Below are positions 1 to 6,479 of a DNA stretch of 8,079 nucleotides, one piece after another. The notes beneath the pieces are model-generated. The model searched no databases. It was not told the DNA's origin and saw nothing but the letters and a program-made list of their open reading frames with translations. The first letter of the stretch is position 1; each line of letters opens with the position of its first letter. A program made the translations under genes and the position numbers. The stretch spans positions 1 to 8,079 of the forward strand of contig JAAFHR010000138.1 of the NCBI GenBank assembly GCA_013298455.1, read 5' to 3'. This stretch comes from Betaproteobacteria bacterium (GTDB taxonomy: Bacteria; Pseudomonadota; Gammaproteobacteria; Burkholderiales; Casimicrobiaceae).

Positions 1-901
1 CGGTTTGTTTTTCGATTTCTACGAAACCGGTGGGGCTCGTGACATTGATCTCGGTCACTTTGTCGCCAATCACGTCCAAACCCACCAAAAATAAGCCTTC
101 TGGGGCAAGGCGCGCAGCCATAGTTTCGGCGATTTTTCGATCTGAGGGCGTTAAATCGCGCGCGACTGGCTTGCCGCCCACGGCCATGTTGCCGCGCGTT
201 TCGCCAATCATCGGGATCCGCGCCAGCGCAAACGGCACGACCTGTCCATTCACCAAAATAATTCGCTTATCGCCGTCGATAATTTCGGGCAAGTAGCGCT
301 GCGCCATGATGCTCTGCGTGCCCAAATGCGTGAGCGTTTCGATGATCACGCCCAGATTTGCGTCGTTTTCACGCACCCGAAAGATGCCGCTGCCGCCCAT
401 CCCATCGAGCGGTTTGAAGATCGCGTCTTTGTGCAAGGCGACGAACTCGCGAAGCAGCGCAGCAGAGCGTGTCACAGCCGTCGGCGCGATCATGTCGGCA
501 TGTTTCAAGATCGCCATTTTTTCGTTGTTGTCACGAATGGCGCGCGGCGAATTGAAGACGCGTGCGCCCTCTTTCTCAGCCCGTTCGAACAAATACGTGT
601 GGTAAACGTACTCCATGTTAAACGGCGGATCTTTGCGCTCAATGATCGCGCTGAAATCCTTAAGCGGCGTGGCTTTCGGCTCGGTGGCTTGATACCAACC
701 ATGGCTGTGATCGTCGGCACCGGCGACCAGCGAAATTTCCCGCGCGAAGGCTTGCACCGAGCCATCGCGAGAAAACACATTGCCCGGCTCGATGGCCACC
801 AACTGATGGCCACGTTTGGCCGCCGCACGCATCATGGCGACGCTGGAATCTTTGTAGGCTTTGAGGCTGTCGAGCGGATCGACGTGGAACGCGATTTTCA
901 T
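1..901 (-). CDS. gshB: Glutathione synthetase, C-terminus cut off by the window edge
   Basis: This gene encodes the ATP-grasp ligase that joins glycine to gamma-glutamylcysteine, the second and last cytosolic step of glutathione synthesis. I translated the minus strand from the ATG at 899-901 and read 300 uninterrupted codons to the edge. The protein aligns closely with remembered E. coli GshB: N-terminus MKIAFHVDPLDS, RKDPPF (residues 89-94), the ATP-grasp loop FKPLDGMGGSGIFR (162-175), ARIPMIGETRGNMAVGG (227-243) and the metal/substrate segment EINVTSPTG (284-292). E. coli GshB has about 316 residues, so roughly 15 residues and the stop are missing to the left. The start is fixed by homology; I see no convincing Shine-Dalgarno sequence upstream of it. 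The previous minus-strand gene ends 193 bases upstream, so gshB probably has its own promoter. Long open frames on the opposite strand here are antisense shadows. Confidence 0.97.
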   Translation of the reverse strand, partial: MKIAFHVDPLDSLKAYKDSSVAMMRAAAKRGHQLVAIEPGNVFSRDGSVQAFAREISLVAGADDHSHGWYQATEPKATPLKDFSAIIERKDPPFNMEYVYHTYLFERAEKEGARVFNSPRAIRDNNEKMAILKHADMIAPTAVTRSAALLREFVALHKDAIFKPLDGMGGSGIFRVRENDANLGVIIETLTHLGTQSIMAQRYLPEIIDGDKRIILVNGQVVPFALARIPMIGETRGNMAVGGKPVARDLTPSDRKIAETMAARLAPEGLFLVGLDVIGDKVTEINVTSPTGFVEIEKQT

Positions 902-1094
902 GGCGCGAGGATAACAAGCGGCGAAAATTCTCTCAGCTGTTTAATTGATCGCCTTATTTTTACTCCGCTAGCAACGATTTCATCACCATTTCATTACGCA
1001 ACCAAACTGCCTGCAAGCCCATAATTTACTTGGCATTCGACAGAAAAGCTGTAAAGCCCGCCAACCTACCAATTCGATGCGAAGGTTTCGTCGT
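902..1094. other. Intergenic gap upstream of gshB
   Basis: This 193-base gap lies between the stop of the DUF4124 gene and the start of gshB, both on the minus strand. Part of it (about 935-1000) is noticeably richer in A and T than the flanking genes, which fits a promoter region for gshB. I could not find a -35/-10 pair with acceptable spacing. I also see no strong hairpin followed by a T-run that would end transcription of the upstream pyrE unit. Nothing further is supported. Confidence 0.5.
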
Positions 1095-1793
1095 CTATTT
1101 CGGTTTGGTTCGCGCCGCGTTGCCGGGCGCTACGGGCGGATTTGCGGCGTTCGTCGCGTTCGCTGAGTTCGTGCTCGCGGCCTGCGCTGCCATCAAATCG
1201 GCCAGTCGCGCGCGTTCAGTGGCGTAGTTTTTCGCCATGTCGGCGCGATCTCGAATTTTTCGCGACTCGAAGCCGCTCGTGTTTGCGATATCGGAGTCGA
1301 GCAATTTAGCGTCGTTGGCGAGCTTGACGGACGGCCCTTTGGCACCCGCCGCGTCGATTTGTTTGGTTAATGCTTCACGCTTCGCGTTAAGGGCCGCAAG
1401 CTGTGCTGTGAGCGCTTTGACCTCTGCATCCAAAACGCCAAGCGCACGATTTCGAACACGGTCAAAGTCAGCAAGACTCGTGTACGTGGAGACCAAGGCT
1501 CGGTCGCGGCGTTCGCGTTCTTCAACAATTTCGCGCGCTTTCCGGTCGGCGTCCGCCTTCACTGCCGCAGCGCGACGCTCCTCAGGCGTCAGAGCGCGAT
1601 CCACTTGCCCACGCACCACGCCTTCACTGCTCAACTGCTTTCTTGCGCCGTCGTTAGCCTCGGGCGGCACGGTGTCGCTGTAATGCACTTTGCCATTGGC
1701 GTCCGTCCACTTGTAGAGCTGCGCCTGAACACTGCCTAGCAGCGCAGCACAGGACAACAGCGCAACAGCGCGAGAGAAATTAGCTGACGCCAT
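1095..1793 (-). CDS. Secreted DUF4124 domain protein with coiled-coil region
   Basis: This 232-residue protein has unknown biochemical function. Residues 1-24 look like a Sec signal peptide, with hydrophobic AVALLSCAALLG and a likely cleavage after VQA, so it should be periplasmic or envelope-associated. Cys15 within LLSC superficially resembles a lipobox, but the hydrophobic stretch before it is very short, so signal peptidase I cleavage is more likely. Directly after the signal comes QLYKWTDANGKVHYSDTVPPE (about 25-45), the typical DUF4124 motif. Residues 70-150 and 175-205 are rich in Ala, Glu, Arg and Lys and likely form coiled coil. The tail is a low-complexity Ala/Asn/Pro stretch. The start overlaps the end of pyrE by 14 bases and has only a weak Shine-Dalgarno sequence, which suggests coupling to pyrE translation. 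The stop is TAG. DUF4124 proteins are common in beta- and gammaproteobacteria. Confidence 0.88.
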   Translation of the reverse strand: MASANFSRAVALLSCAALLGSVQAQLYKWTDANGKVHYSDTVPPEANDGARKQLSSEGVVRGQVDRALTPEERRAAAVKADADRKAREIVEERERRDRALVSTYTSLADFDRVRNRALGVLDAEVKALTAQLAALNAKREALTKQIDAAGAKGPSVKLANDAKLLDSDIANTSGFESRKIRDRADMAKNYATERARLADLMAAQAASTNSANATNAANPPVAPGNAARTKPK

Positions 1794-2430
1794 ATTGGGC
1801 TCGGTAGGCTTTGATTTTGGCTTGGTAGACGGCGAGCGACGCGTCTTGTTCCACGAACTTCATCACATCGTTCAATGTAGCAATCGCGATCACGGGAATG
1901 TTGTACTCGGATTGCACTTGTTGCACCGCCGACTCCGCACCCGTGCCGCGCTCCATACGATCCACCATCACCAACACACCGGCTGGCGTTGCGCCATGCG
2001 CACGAATAATCGCCACGGATTCGCGCACGCTGGTCCCCGCCGTCACTACATCATCGACGATCACCACACGCCCCTTGAGCGGCGCGCCCACGATCAAACC
2101 GCCTTCTCCGTGATCTTTGGCCTCTTTGCGATTAAAGGCGTAGGGCACATTGTGACCCTTTGCGGCAAGCCCGATGGCGAGCGCACTCACCAAAGGAATG
2201 CCTTTGTAGGCCGGTCCGTAGACCATGTCAAAGCTCACGCTGGCCGCGCTCAATGCGTCTGCAAAAAATCCCCCCAACGCCCCCAACGCCGCGCCAGTGT
2301 TGAATTGCCCGCTATTGAAGAAGTACGGTGACAAGCGCCCCGACTTCGTTGTGAATTCACCAAAACGAAGCGCGTCGCACGACAGCGCGAACTTCAAAAA
2401 ATCTTGGCGAAAGGTATCCGTTGAACTCAT
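1780..2430 (-). CDS. pyrE: Orotate phosphoribosyltransferase
   Basis: PyrE transfers phosphoribose from PRPP to orotate to give OMP, the fifth step of de novo pyrimidine synthesis in the cytoplasm. The 216-residue length matches the E. coli enzyme (213). Visible motifs are FGEFTTKSGRLSPYFFN (23-39, orotate/PRPP contacts), YGPAYKGIPL (71-80), the mobile catalytic loop RKEAKDHGEGG (101-111) and the PRPP-binding signature VVIVDDVVTAGTS (122-134). All key residues appear intact. The gene is divergent from xth, separated by 97 bases, an arrangement I recall from other proteobacteria. Its 3' end overlaps the DUF4124 gene in another frame. The Shine-Dalgarno sequence before the ATG is weak. I see no attenuator-like leader, but the leader is short and regulation cannot be read from it. 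Confidence 0.97.
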   Translation of the reverse strand: MSSTDTFRQDFLKFALSCDALRFGEFTTKSGRLSPYFFNSGQFNTGAALGALGGFFADALSAASVSFDMVYGPAYKGIPLVSALAIGLAAKGHNVPYAFNRKEAKDHGEGGLIVGAPLKGRVVIVDDVVTAGTSVRESVAIIRAHGATPAGVLVMVDRMERGTGAESAVQQVQSEYNIPVIAIATLNDVMKFVEQDASLAVYQAKIKAYRAQYGVS

Positions 2431-2527
2431 AAACGTAGCCGTGCAAGAAATGCGCCGTCAATTCGCCGCAGCTTCAGACACAATGTTGATATTCACCCTA
2501 TTTTCCTCTGCCTCGAGGCTTCACGCA
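2431..2527. promoter_or_regulatory. Divergent pyrE/xth intergenic region
   Basis: The 97 bases between two divergent starts must hold promoters for both genes. Elements such as TTGATA (2486-2491) and TATTTT (2499-2504) are present, but I could not assemble a convincing sigma-70 pair for either direction. Close to xth there is a 10-base perfect palindrome, GCCTCGAGGC (2510-2519), which contains the likely xth ribosome binding site. Confidence 0.5.
2515..2518 (+). promoter_or_regulatory. Ribosome binding site of xth
   Basis: GAGG lies 9 bases before the ATG at 2528 and supports that start over the in-frame codons further upstream, which lie antisense inside pyrE. The upstream CCTC at 2505-2508 could pair with it across a 6-base loop. 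This would be a short stem and may have no effect. Confidence 0.5.
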
Positions 2528-3301
2528 ATGCGCATCGTCACTCTCAATGCCAATGGCATTCGCTCCGCTCACAACAAAGGCGTCGCCGAGTGGTTACAAA
2601 AACTCCGCGCGTGGGACGTGCTCTGTGTGCAGGAGCTCAAAGCTAACCTCGAAGACGTGCCGGAAGAATTGCACGTCATCAAAAAAGCGCAAGGCCACTT
2701 CTTCTCCGCAGAGAAAAAAGGTTATGCAGGCACAGGGCTTTGGACGAGACACAAAGCCGACATCACGCGCGGCTTCGGCGTTGAAGAGTTTGACCGCGAA
2801 GGCCGTTACCTCGAAGCCGATTTCGGCAAGCTCGCCGTGATCTCGCTCTACCTACCCTCGGGCGCGGCAGGCCCTGAGCGACAAGCGAGCAAAGATCGAT
2901 TTTTGGAGGCGTTTCCCGCGCATTTGAAAAAACTAAAAAAGAGCGGCAAAGAAATCGTGATCTGCGGCGATTTCAACATCGCGCACAAAGAAATTGACCT
3001 AAAGAACTATCAATCGAACAAGAAAAATTCTGGTTTTTTACCGCACGAAAGAGGGTGGCTCACGCATGTATTTGACGAGATCGGCTTCGTAGACGTCCAC
3101 CGAAGCCTAGACCCCCGCCCGGAGCAATACACCTGGTGGAGCAATCGCGGCAACGCCTACGCCAACAACGTAGGCTGGCGCTTGGACTACCAAATCGCCA
3201 CGCCGGGGATTGCCGCGACGGCGAAGAAAGCCGCCGTCTATCTCGACGAAAAGTTTTCGGATCATGCGCCGTTGATTGTGGATTACGAATTCGAGCTGTA
3301 G
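2528..3301 (+). CDS. xth: Exodeoxyribonuclease III / AP endonuclease
   Basis: This 257-residue enzyme belongs to the ExoIII (Xth) family of Mg-dependent nucleases. The family cleaves DNA 5' of abasic sites and removes 3' blocks in base excision repair, with 3'-5' exonuclease activity. All catalytic positions are visible: Asn7 (LNANG), metal-binding Glu36 (VQE), Tyr108 (SLYLPSG), Asp148 and Asn150 (GDFNIAH), Asp220 (WRLDYQ) and Asp245-His246 (FSDHAP). The sequence resembles betaproteobacterial ExoIII and is also related to Pseudomonas Crc, a catalytically dead ExoIII relative found next to pyrE. The intact residues here argue for an active nuclease rather than a Crc-type regulator. The open frame extends upstream to 2225, but that part is antisense to pyrE. 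The start at 2528 fits the family N-terminus MRIVTLNANGIRSA and has GAGG upstream. The TAG stop lies inside the first arm of a REP-like doublet. Confidence 0.95.
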   Translation: MRIVTLNANGIRSAHNKGVAEWLQKLRAWDVLCVQELKANLEDVPEELHVIKKAQGHFFSAEKKGYAGTGLWTRHKADITRGFGVEEFDREGRYLEADFGKLAVISLYLPSGAAGPERQASKDRFLEAFPAHLKKLKKSGKEIVICGDFNIAHKEIDLKNYQSNKKNSGFLPHERGWLTHVFDEIGFVDVHRSLDPRPEQYTWWSNRGNAYANNVGWRLDYQIATPGIAATAKKAAVYLDEKFSDHAPLIVDYEFEL

Positions 3302-3395
3302 CCCGGATGCTCGCATCCGGGTCGTGGACATATCGCGAAGCGATCTGAATTGACTGCGTCGGAGTGAGGAACCCGGATGCGAGCATCAGGGCTAC
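3298..3395. repeat. REP-like inverted doublet, GTAGCCCGGATGC family
   Basis: The two 25-base arms (3298-3322 and 3371-3395) are reverse complements with one mismatch. Each starts with GTAG at its outer end and then forms its own hairpin. In the left arm, CCCGGATGC and GCATCCGGG (3302-3310/3313-3321) pair perfectly around a 2-base loop. The right arm (3372-3380/3383-3391) has one mismatch. GTAG followed by a palindrome is the known hallmark of REP elements mobilised by RAYT transposases, and two opposed copies make a BIME-like unit. It sits between convergent xth and the Ymh-type gene, where it could end or stabilise transcripts from both sides. It has no T-run, so it is not a canonical intrinsic terminator. 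The GTAG of the left arm supplies the xth stop codon TAG. Confidence 0.85.
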
Positions 3396-3403
3396 GCCAC
3401 TAC

Positions 3404-3416
3404 GCCCATTGTGGGC
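3404..3416. repeat. Small hairpin next to REP doublet
   Basis: GCCCA and TGGGC pair perfectly around a TTG loop, 9 bases after the right REP arm. It may be part of the same repeat unit or contribute to transcript ending between the convergent genes. Its function is unknown. Confidence 0.4.
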
Positions 3417-3434
3417 CGGAGACGCATCTACGAC

Positions 3435-3450
3435 CGCACAGTACTGTGCG
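3435..3450. repeat. 16-base perfect palindrome
   Basis: CGCACAGTACTGTGCG is a perfect inverted repeat with no spacer, located 35 bases beyond the stop of the Ymh-type gene (3485). The symmetry suits a dimeric DNA-binding protein. Alternatively, it could form a hairpin with a forced loop in the 3' untranslated RNA of either neighbour. No T-run follows, so intrinsic termination is doubtful. Confidence 0.55.
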
Positions 3451-3484
3451 CTTCGGAGCGGGCGCAAGGGGCGAGTTCCGGAAT

Positions 3485-4201
3485 CTAGTTGGAAGTATTT
3501 CGCCTACCCAGAACTATCTTTATAAGGTGGGATGCAATGACCAACATTTCACGCCCCTCAGCAGCATCGACTCCCACATTCCTATGGCTTTGAGGGTTCT
3601 TGTAACTGCCAATCGCCCCGTTCATCAAATTCATAAGCGCCTGACGCTCACCATTCTCTTGCGACATGTCCGTGAGCGGGCCGCCCTCGGGATTGAATGC
3701 CCGCGCAGTGAGTTTCGTACCAATCAAGTCATGCGGCAACCCCGATGCGCTCCTCACAAGCACTTCTAACGTTTTGAACGCTTCGAAGACCGCTGTGTCA
3801 AACCGACCTTGACGAAACAGAGGGAGGGCTTGCTTTCGCAGCTCAGGGTGTATCAAGGCATCCGGAAGATCACGGTCTGCAACCCACTTCTCCAGCGGCA
3901 GCGAACGCGCCACCTCGCGGCCGAGGCGAGTGATCGTCATCCATTGGTAATCTTGGCTCGGGTGGTGGCAAATCAGGCCATTTCGCTGGAGCCAATCCCA
4001 AGCTTCTGCAATTGGCAAATCAATGGATCGGTCGTGCCCGTACTCTACACGTGCGTTTCCAATGAAATTACGCAGGCACTCAGCGTCATCATTTGGGCGA
4101 AATTTTTCATGCAGCATCGATAGAACTTTTTCGCTCAACAAGATTAACGGCGCGTCAGCCAACGAGTCCGACGATGGGAAAAACTGCTTAAGCGTTGTCA
4201 T
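3485..4201 (-). CDS. TIGR02391/Ymh-family protein with N-terminal winged-helix-like region
   Basis: This 238-residue protein resembles the TIGR02391 (Hypoth_Ymh) family, whose function is unknown and whose members I recall near phages, plasmids and restriction loci. The C-terminal half carries the family pattern: IHPELRKQALPLFRQGRF (about 117-134), DTAVFEAFKTLEVLVR (135-150), then MNLMNGAIGSYKNPQSHR (190-207). Family members usually read RNPxxH in the last segment; here the Arg position is Lys201. RNPxxH resembles the Rx4-6H motif of HEPN RNases, so a HEPN-like fold is possible but inferred. Residues 64-100 (IAEAWDWLQRNGLI through TITRLGREVARS) look like a winged helix. There is no signal peptide or membrane segment. 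A good ribosome binding site precedes the ATG. The gene stands alone between REP-like repeats, and its G+C appears lower than its neighbours, consistent with acquisition. Confidence 0.8.
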   Translation of the reverse strand: MTTLKQFFPSSDSLADAPLILLSEKVLSMLHEKFRPNDDAECLRNFIGNARVEYGHDRSIDLPIAEAWDWLQRNGLICHHPSQDYQWMTITRLGREVARSLPLEKWVADRDLPDALIHPELRKQALPLFRQGRFDTAVFEAFKTLEVLVRSASGLPHDLIGTKLTARAFNPEGGPLTDMSQENGERQALMNLMNGAIGSYKNPQSHRNVGVDAAEGREMLVIASHLIKIVLGRRNTSN

Positions 4202-4207
4202 TCGCGT

Positions 4208-4212
4208 ACCTC
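4208..4212 (-). promoter_or_regulatory. Ribosome binding site of the Ymh-type gene
   Basis: On the minus strand GAGGT lies 6 bases before the ATG at 4199-4201, within GAGCGAGGT. It is the clearest Shine-Dalgarno sequence in the window and supports this start. Confidence 0.7.
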
Positions 4213-4272
4213 GCTCTGGTTAGGACTGACACATGCTAGCGCTGGTCTCTATGCGTCGAATCTGCAACCAAC

Positions 4273-4320
4273 ACCCTCACCCGCCCTGTCGGGCACCCTC
4301 TCCCGCCTGCAGGCGAGGGT
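4273..4320. repeat. Dispersed-repeat-like hairpin cluster (ACCCTC...GAGGGT)
   Basis: ACCCTC occurs twice in direct orientation (4273-4278 and 4295-4300), and both copies are complementary to GAGGGT at 4315-4320. Between the copies, GCCC-TGTC-GGGC (4283-4294) forms a 4-bp hairpin. After the second copy, CGCCTGCAGGCG (4304-4315) is a perfect palindrome. The segment can fold as one hairpin plus a longer bulged stem. Similar CCCTC/GAGGG elements recur between genes in many beta- and gammaproteobacteria, from memory. A few T bases follow (4320-4323), but no upstream plus-strand gene reads into it, so a terminator role is unlikely unless it insulates yheS. Confidence 0.6.
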
Positions 4321-4381
4321 TTTCGCACGCTGACCGGCACTGGCAATCCGCGAAATTGCTGCACCACGGCAAAATAGCATC

Positions 4382-6385
4382 ATGCTTCGCCTGATTGACC
4401 TTACCCTTGCCCGCGGCTCTGTGCCGCTCATTGAACGCGCCAACATCACCATCAATCCCGGTCGGAAGGTGGGGATTGTGGGCGCGAATGGGGCGGGGAA
4501 ATCGACTTTGTTCGCGGCGCTCAGAGGCTTGCTGCATGCCGAGCGGGGCGATATTGCGATGCCCAATGGTTGGGTGATTGCGCATGTGGCGCAAGAGACG
4601 CCTCCGAGTGACAAAACGGCGCTGGAATATGCGCTCGATGGCGATGTGGAATTGCGTGATGTAGAGGCGCAGCTTGCGGCTGAGAACGAACATCCGAACG
4701 CCGATGCGTCAAAGCATGGCGAAATTTTGGCGCATTTGTACTCGCATTTGGAGACGATTGGCGGCTATGCAGCACCTGCGCGGGCGGCTGAATTGCTCGC
4801 GGGTTTGGGCTTTGAACATTCGATGCAAAACCGCGCGGTGGCTGAGTTTTCGGGCGGTTGGCGGATGCGGCTGAATCTGGCGCAGGCGCTGATGTGCCGC
4901 AGTGATTTGTTGCTCTTGGATGAGCCGACCAATCACTTGGATTTGGATGCGGTGCTGTGGATTGAGGATTGGCTGGCGCGCTATGCGGGTACGCTCTTGG
5001 TGATAACCCATGATCGCGATTTCATTGATCGGGTGTCGAATCAAATTTTGTTTTTCGACACGAGCAATCCCAAAGCGCCCGCTGCGCTCAAGCTCTACAC
5101 CGGCAACTACGAGAGCTTCGAAGCGCAACGCACCGTGGAGCTTGAGGTGCAACAAGGTGCCTTTGAAAAGCAGCAGCGCACGATCAAACATTTGGAATCG
5201 TTCATCACGCGATTCAAAGCCAAAGCGACCAAGGCTGCGCAAGCGCAAAGCCGAATGAAAGCGCTCGAAAAGTTGGAGCGCATTTCGGCGGCGCACGTGG
5301 ATTCGCCGTTTTCGTTTTCGTTTCGAAAGCCCGAGGGTGAGCCGCGACAGCTTTTGAAATTCGATGATGTGTCGCTCGGGTATGGCGAGAAAAACATTCT
5401 TGAGAAAGTGAAGTTTTCGCTGCTACCGAATTCTCGAATTGGTTTGCTCGGCAAAAACGGCGCGGGCAAATCAACGCTGGTGAAAGCTATTGCCGGCGAA
5501 TTGATGGAGCGAACCGGCGAGCGCATTGAGGGCCAGCATTTAAAAATTGCTTACTTTGCGCAGCATCAGCTCGAGCAATTGCGAAATGATGAATCAGCGC
5601 TCTGGCACATGGATCAACTTGACAAGCAATTGACTGAAACACGAGGTTACACAAGGGCTCGCGAGCAAGAGCTGAGAAACTTTTTGGGCGGATTTGATTT
5701 CCGAGGGGATCGGGTGTCAGAGCCAGTCGGGGTATTTTCTGGTGGCGAACGGGCGCGTTTGGTGCTCGCGATGCTCGTTTACGAACGGCCGAATTTGCTG
5801 CTGCTTGATGAGCCTACCAACCATCTTGATATGGAAATGCGGCAAGCGCTAACGCTCGCGCTGCAAGATTACGAAGGCGCGCTCGTGGTCGTTGCCCATG
5901 ATCGCCACATCTTGCGGGCTTGCTGCGATGAGCTGTGGCTTGTGGCTGATGGCACGGTGAGGTCGTTTGACGGCGATTTGGACGATTACCGAGATTGGCT
6001 CAAAGAGCAGCGCAGCAAACCGGCTAAAGAAAAGAGCAACGCCGCGAAGGAAAAAGCCGCCGCTGTCGAGGCCGAAAAAGTGATCGCCGAGGCTGCCGCG
6101 ACAAAGAAGCCCGACCGCCGCGAGGACGCCGAGGAACGTCAGCGTTTGGCCAACGCCCGCCGACCGCTCCAAAAGCGCATTGACGCGATTGAAAAGGAGT
6201 TGGGAAAGCTGACCCTATCCCGAGACGCTTTGGACGCGTGGCTAGCCTCTGAAGCGGCCTACGCGCCAGAAAACGCGAATGATTTGGGCGCAAAAACCCG
6301 AGAGCGCGGAGAACTCGCCGCGAAAATCGAGTTGATCGAAGCCGAATGGATGGAAAAGCAAGACGAGTTGCAGTGGGTTCGTTAA
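4382..6385 (+). CDS. yheS: ABC-F family ATPase YheS
   Basis: This 667-residue cytosolic ABC-F protein has two ATPase domains and no membrane segments. ABC-F proteins bind the ribosome E site and modulate translation; the exact role of YheS is not settled. Domain 1 has Walker A GANGAGKST (34-42), signature FSGGW (156-160), Walker B LLLLDEPTNHLDLD (about 176-189) and switch His210. The linker (about 240-310) carries FRFKAKATKAAQAQSR-like charged residues of the P-site tRNA interaction motif. Domain 2 has GKNGAGKST (357-365), FSGGE (452-456), LLLLDEPTNHLDME (472-485) and His506. After about 540 comes a Lys/Glu/Ala-rich coiled coil. The start lines up residue for residue with remembered E. coli YheS (about 637 residues); the extra length lies mainly in the C-terminal region. 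Both catalytic glutamates (181 and its domain 2 equivalent) are present. The gene converges with the DUF418 gene across a REP-like doublet. Confidence 0.93.
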   Translation: MLRLIDLTLARGSVPLIERANITINPGRKVGIVGANGAGKSTLFAALRGLLHAERGDIAMPNGWVIAHVAQETPPSDKTALEYALDGDVELRDVEAQLAAENEHPNADASKHGEILAHLYSHLETIGGYAAPARAAELLAGLGFEHSMQNRAVAEFSGGWRMRLNLAQALMCRSDLLLLDEPTNHLDLDAVLWIEDWLARYAGTLLVITHDRDFIDRVSNQILFFDTSNPKAPAALKLYTGNYESFEAQRTVELEVQQGAFEKQQRTIKHLESFITRFKAKATKAAQAQSRMKALEKLERISAAHVDSPFSFSFRKPEGEPRQLLKFDDVSLGYGEKNILEKVKFSLLPNSRIGLLGKNGAGKSTLVKAIAGELMERTGERIEGQHLKIAYFAQHQLEQLRNDESALWHMDQLDKQLTETRGYTRAREQELRNFLGGFDFRGDRVSEPVGVFSGGERARLVLAMLVYERPNLLLLDEPTNHLDMEMRQALTLALQDYEGALVVVAHDRHILRACCDELWLVADGTVRSFDGDLDDYRDWLKEQRSKPAKEKSNAAKEKAAAVEAEKVIAEAAATKKPDRREDAEERQRLANARRPLQKRIDAIEKELGKLTLSRDALDAWLASEAAYAPENANDLGAKTRERGELAAKIELIEAEWMEKQDELQWVR

Positions 6386-6392
6386 CCGCGCG

Positions 6393-6469
6393 GTAGGAGC
6401 GGTTTACCGCGAATGGTGTGGCGGAGATTTGCGTTTGCGGGAGGCTGATTCGCGGCAAGCCGCTCCTAC
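6393..6469. repeat. REP-like inverted doublet, GTAGGAGCGG family, copy 1
   Basis: The two 21-base arms (6393-6413 and 6449-6469) are reverse complements at 19 of 21 positions, with GTAG at both outer ends. Each arm contains its own hairpin: GCGGT-TT-ACCGC on the left and GCGGC-TT-GCCGC on the right, read in its own direction. The two mismatches between arms are therefore a compensated base-pair swap. The total length is exactly 77 bases. It fills most of the 94-base gap between convergent yheS and the DUF418 gene, so it probably forms the shared 3' end structure of both transcripts. No T-run is present. Confidence 0.88.
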
Positions 6470-6479
6470 GGCGCAGCGC

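Larger units (their letters stand above)
4202..4381. promoter_or_regulatory. Divergent region between Ymh-type gene and yheS
   Basis: This 180-base gap must drive both flanking genes. On the minus strand, a weak candidate promoter for the Ymh-type gene reads TTCGAC (4255-4260) then TAGCAT (4233-4238) with a 16-base spacer. Its start would lie shortly upstream of the ribosome binding site. For yheS I see no clear promoter and no Shine-Dalgarno sequence before the ATG. The middle holds a repeat-like hairpin cluster, listed separately. Confidence 0.35.

Noticed and set aside
326..1024. Long plus-strand open frame of 232 codons opposite gshB
   Set aside because: It lies mostly antisense to a gene with full GshB motifs, and its protein shows no recognisable domain.
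1237..1683. Plus-strand open frame opposite the DUF4124 gene
   Set aside because: It is a compositional shadow; the minus strand has a signal peptide and a DUF4124 motif.
2225..2527. In-frame upstream extension of xth
   Set aside because: These codons lie antisense to the pyrE coding region and in the shared promoter gap. The ExoIII N-terminus MRIVTLNANG begins exactly at 2528.
2528..3301. Reading xth as a Crc-type catabolite regulator because it neighbours pyrE
   Set aside because: The catalytic residues that Crc has lost (Glu36, Asp148, Asn150, Asp245-His246 equivalents) are all present, so an active nuclease is the better call.
3298..3450. CRISPR array or integron attachment site
   Set aside because: There are only two inverted arms, not regularly spaced direct repeats, and there are no cas or integrase genes. 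GTAG plus hairpin fits a REP doublet.
4709..5296. Minus-strand open frame of 195 codons inside yheS
   Set aside because: It lies wholly antisense to the first ATPase domain and linker of YheS, and its translation is Arg/His/Gln-rich with no domain.
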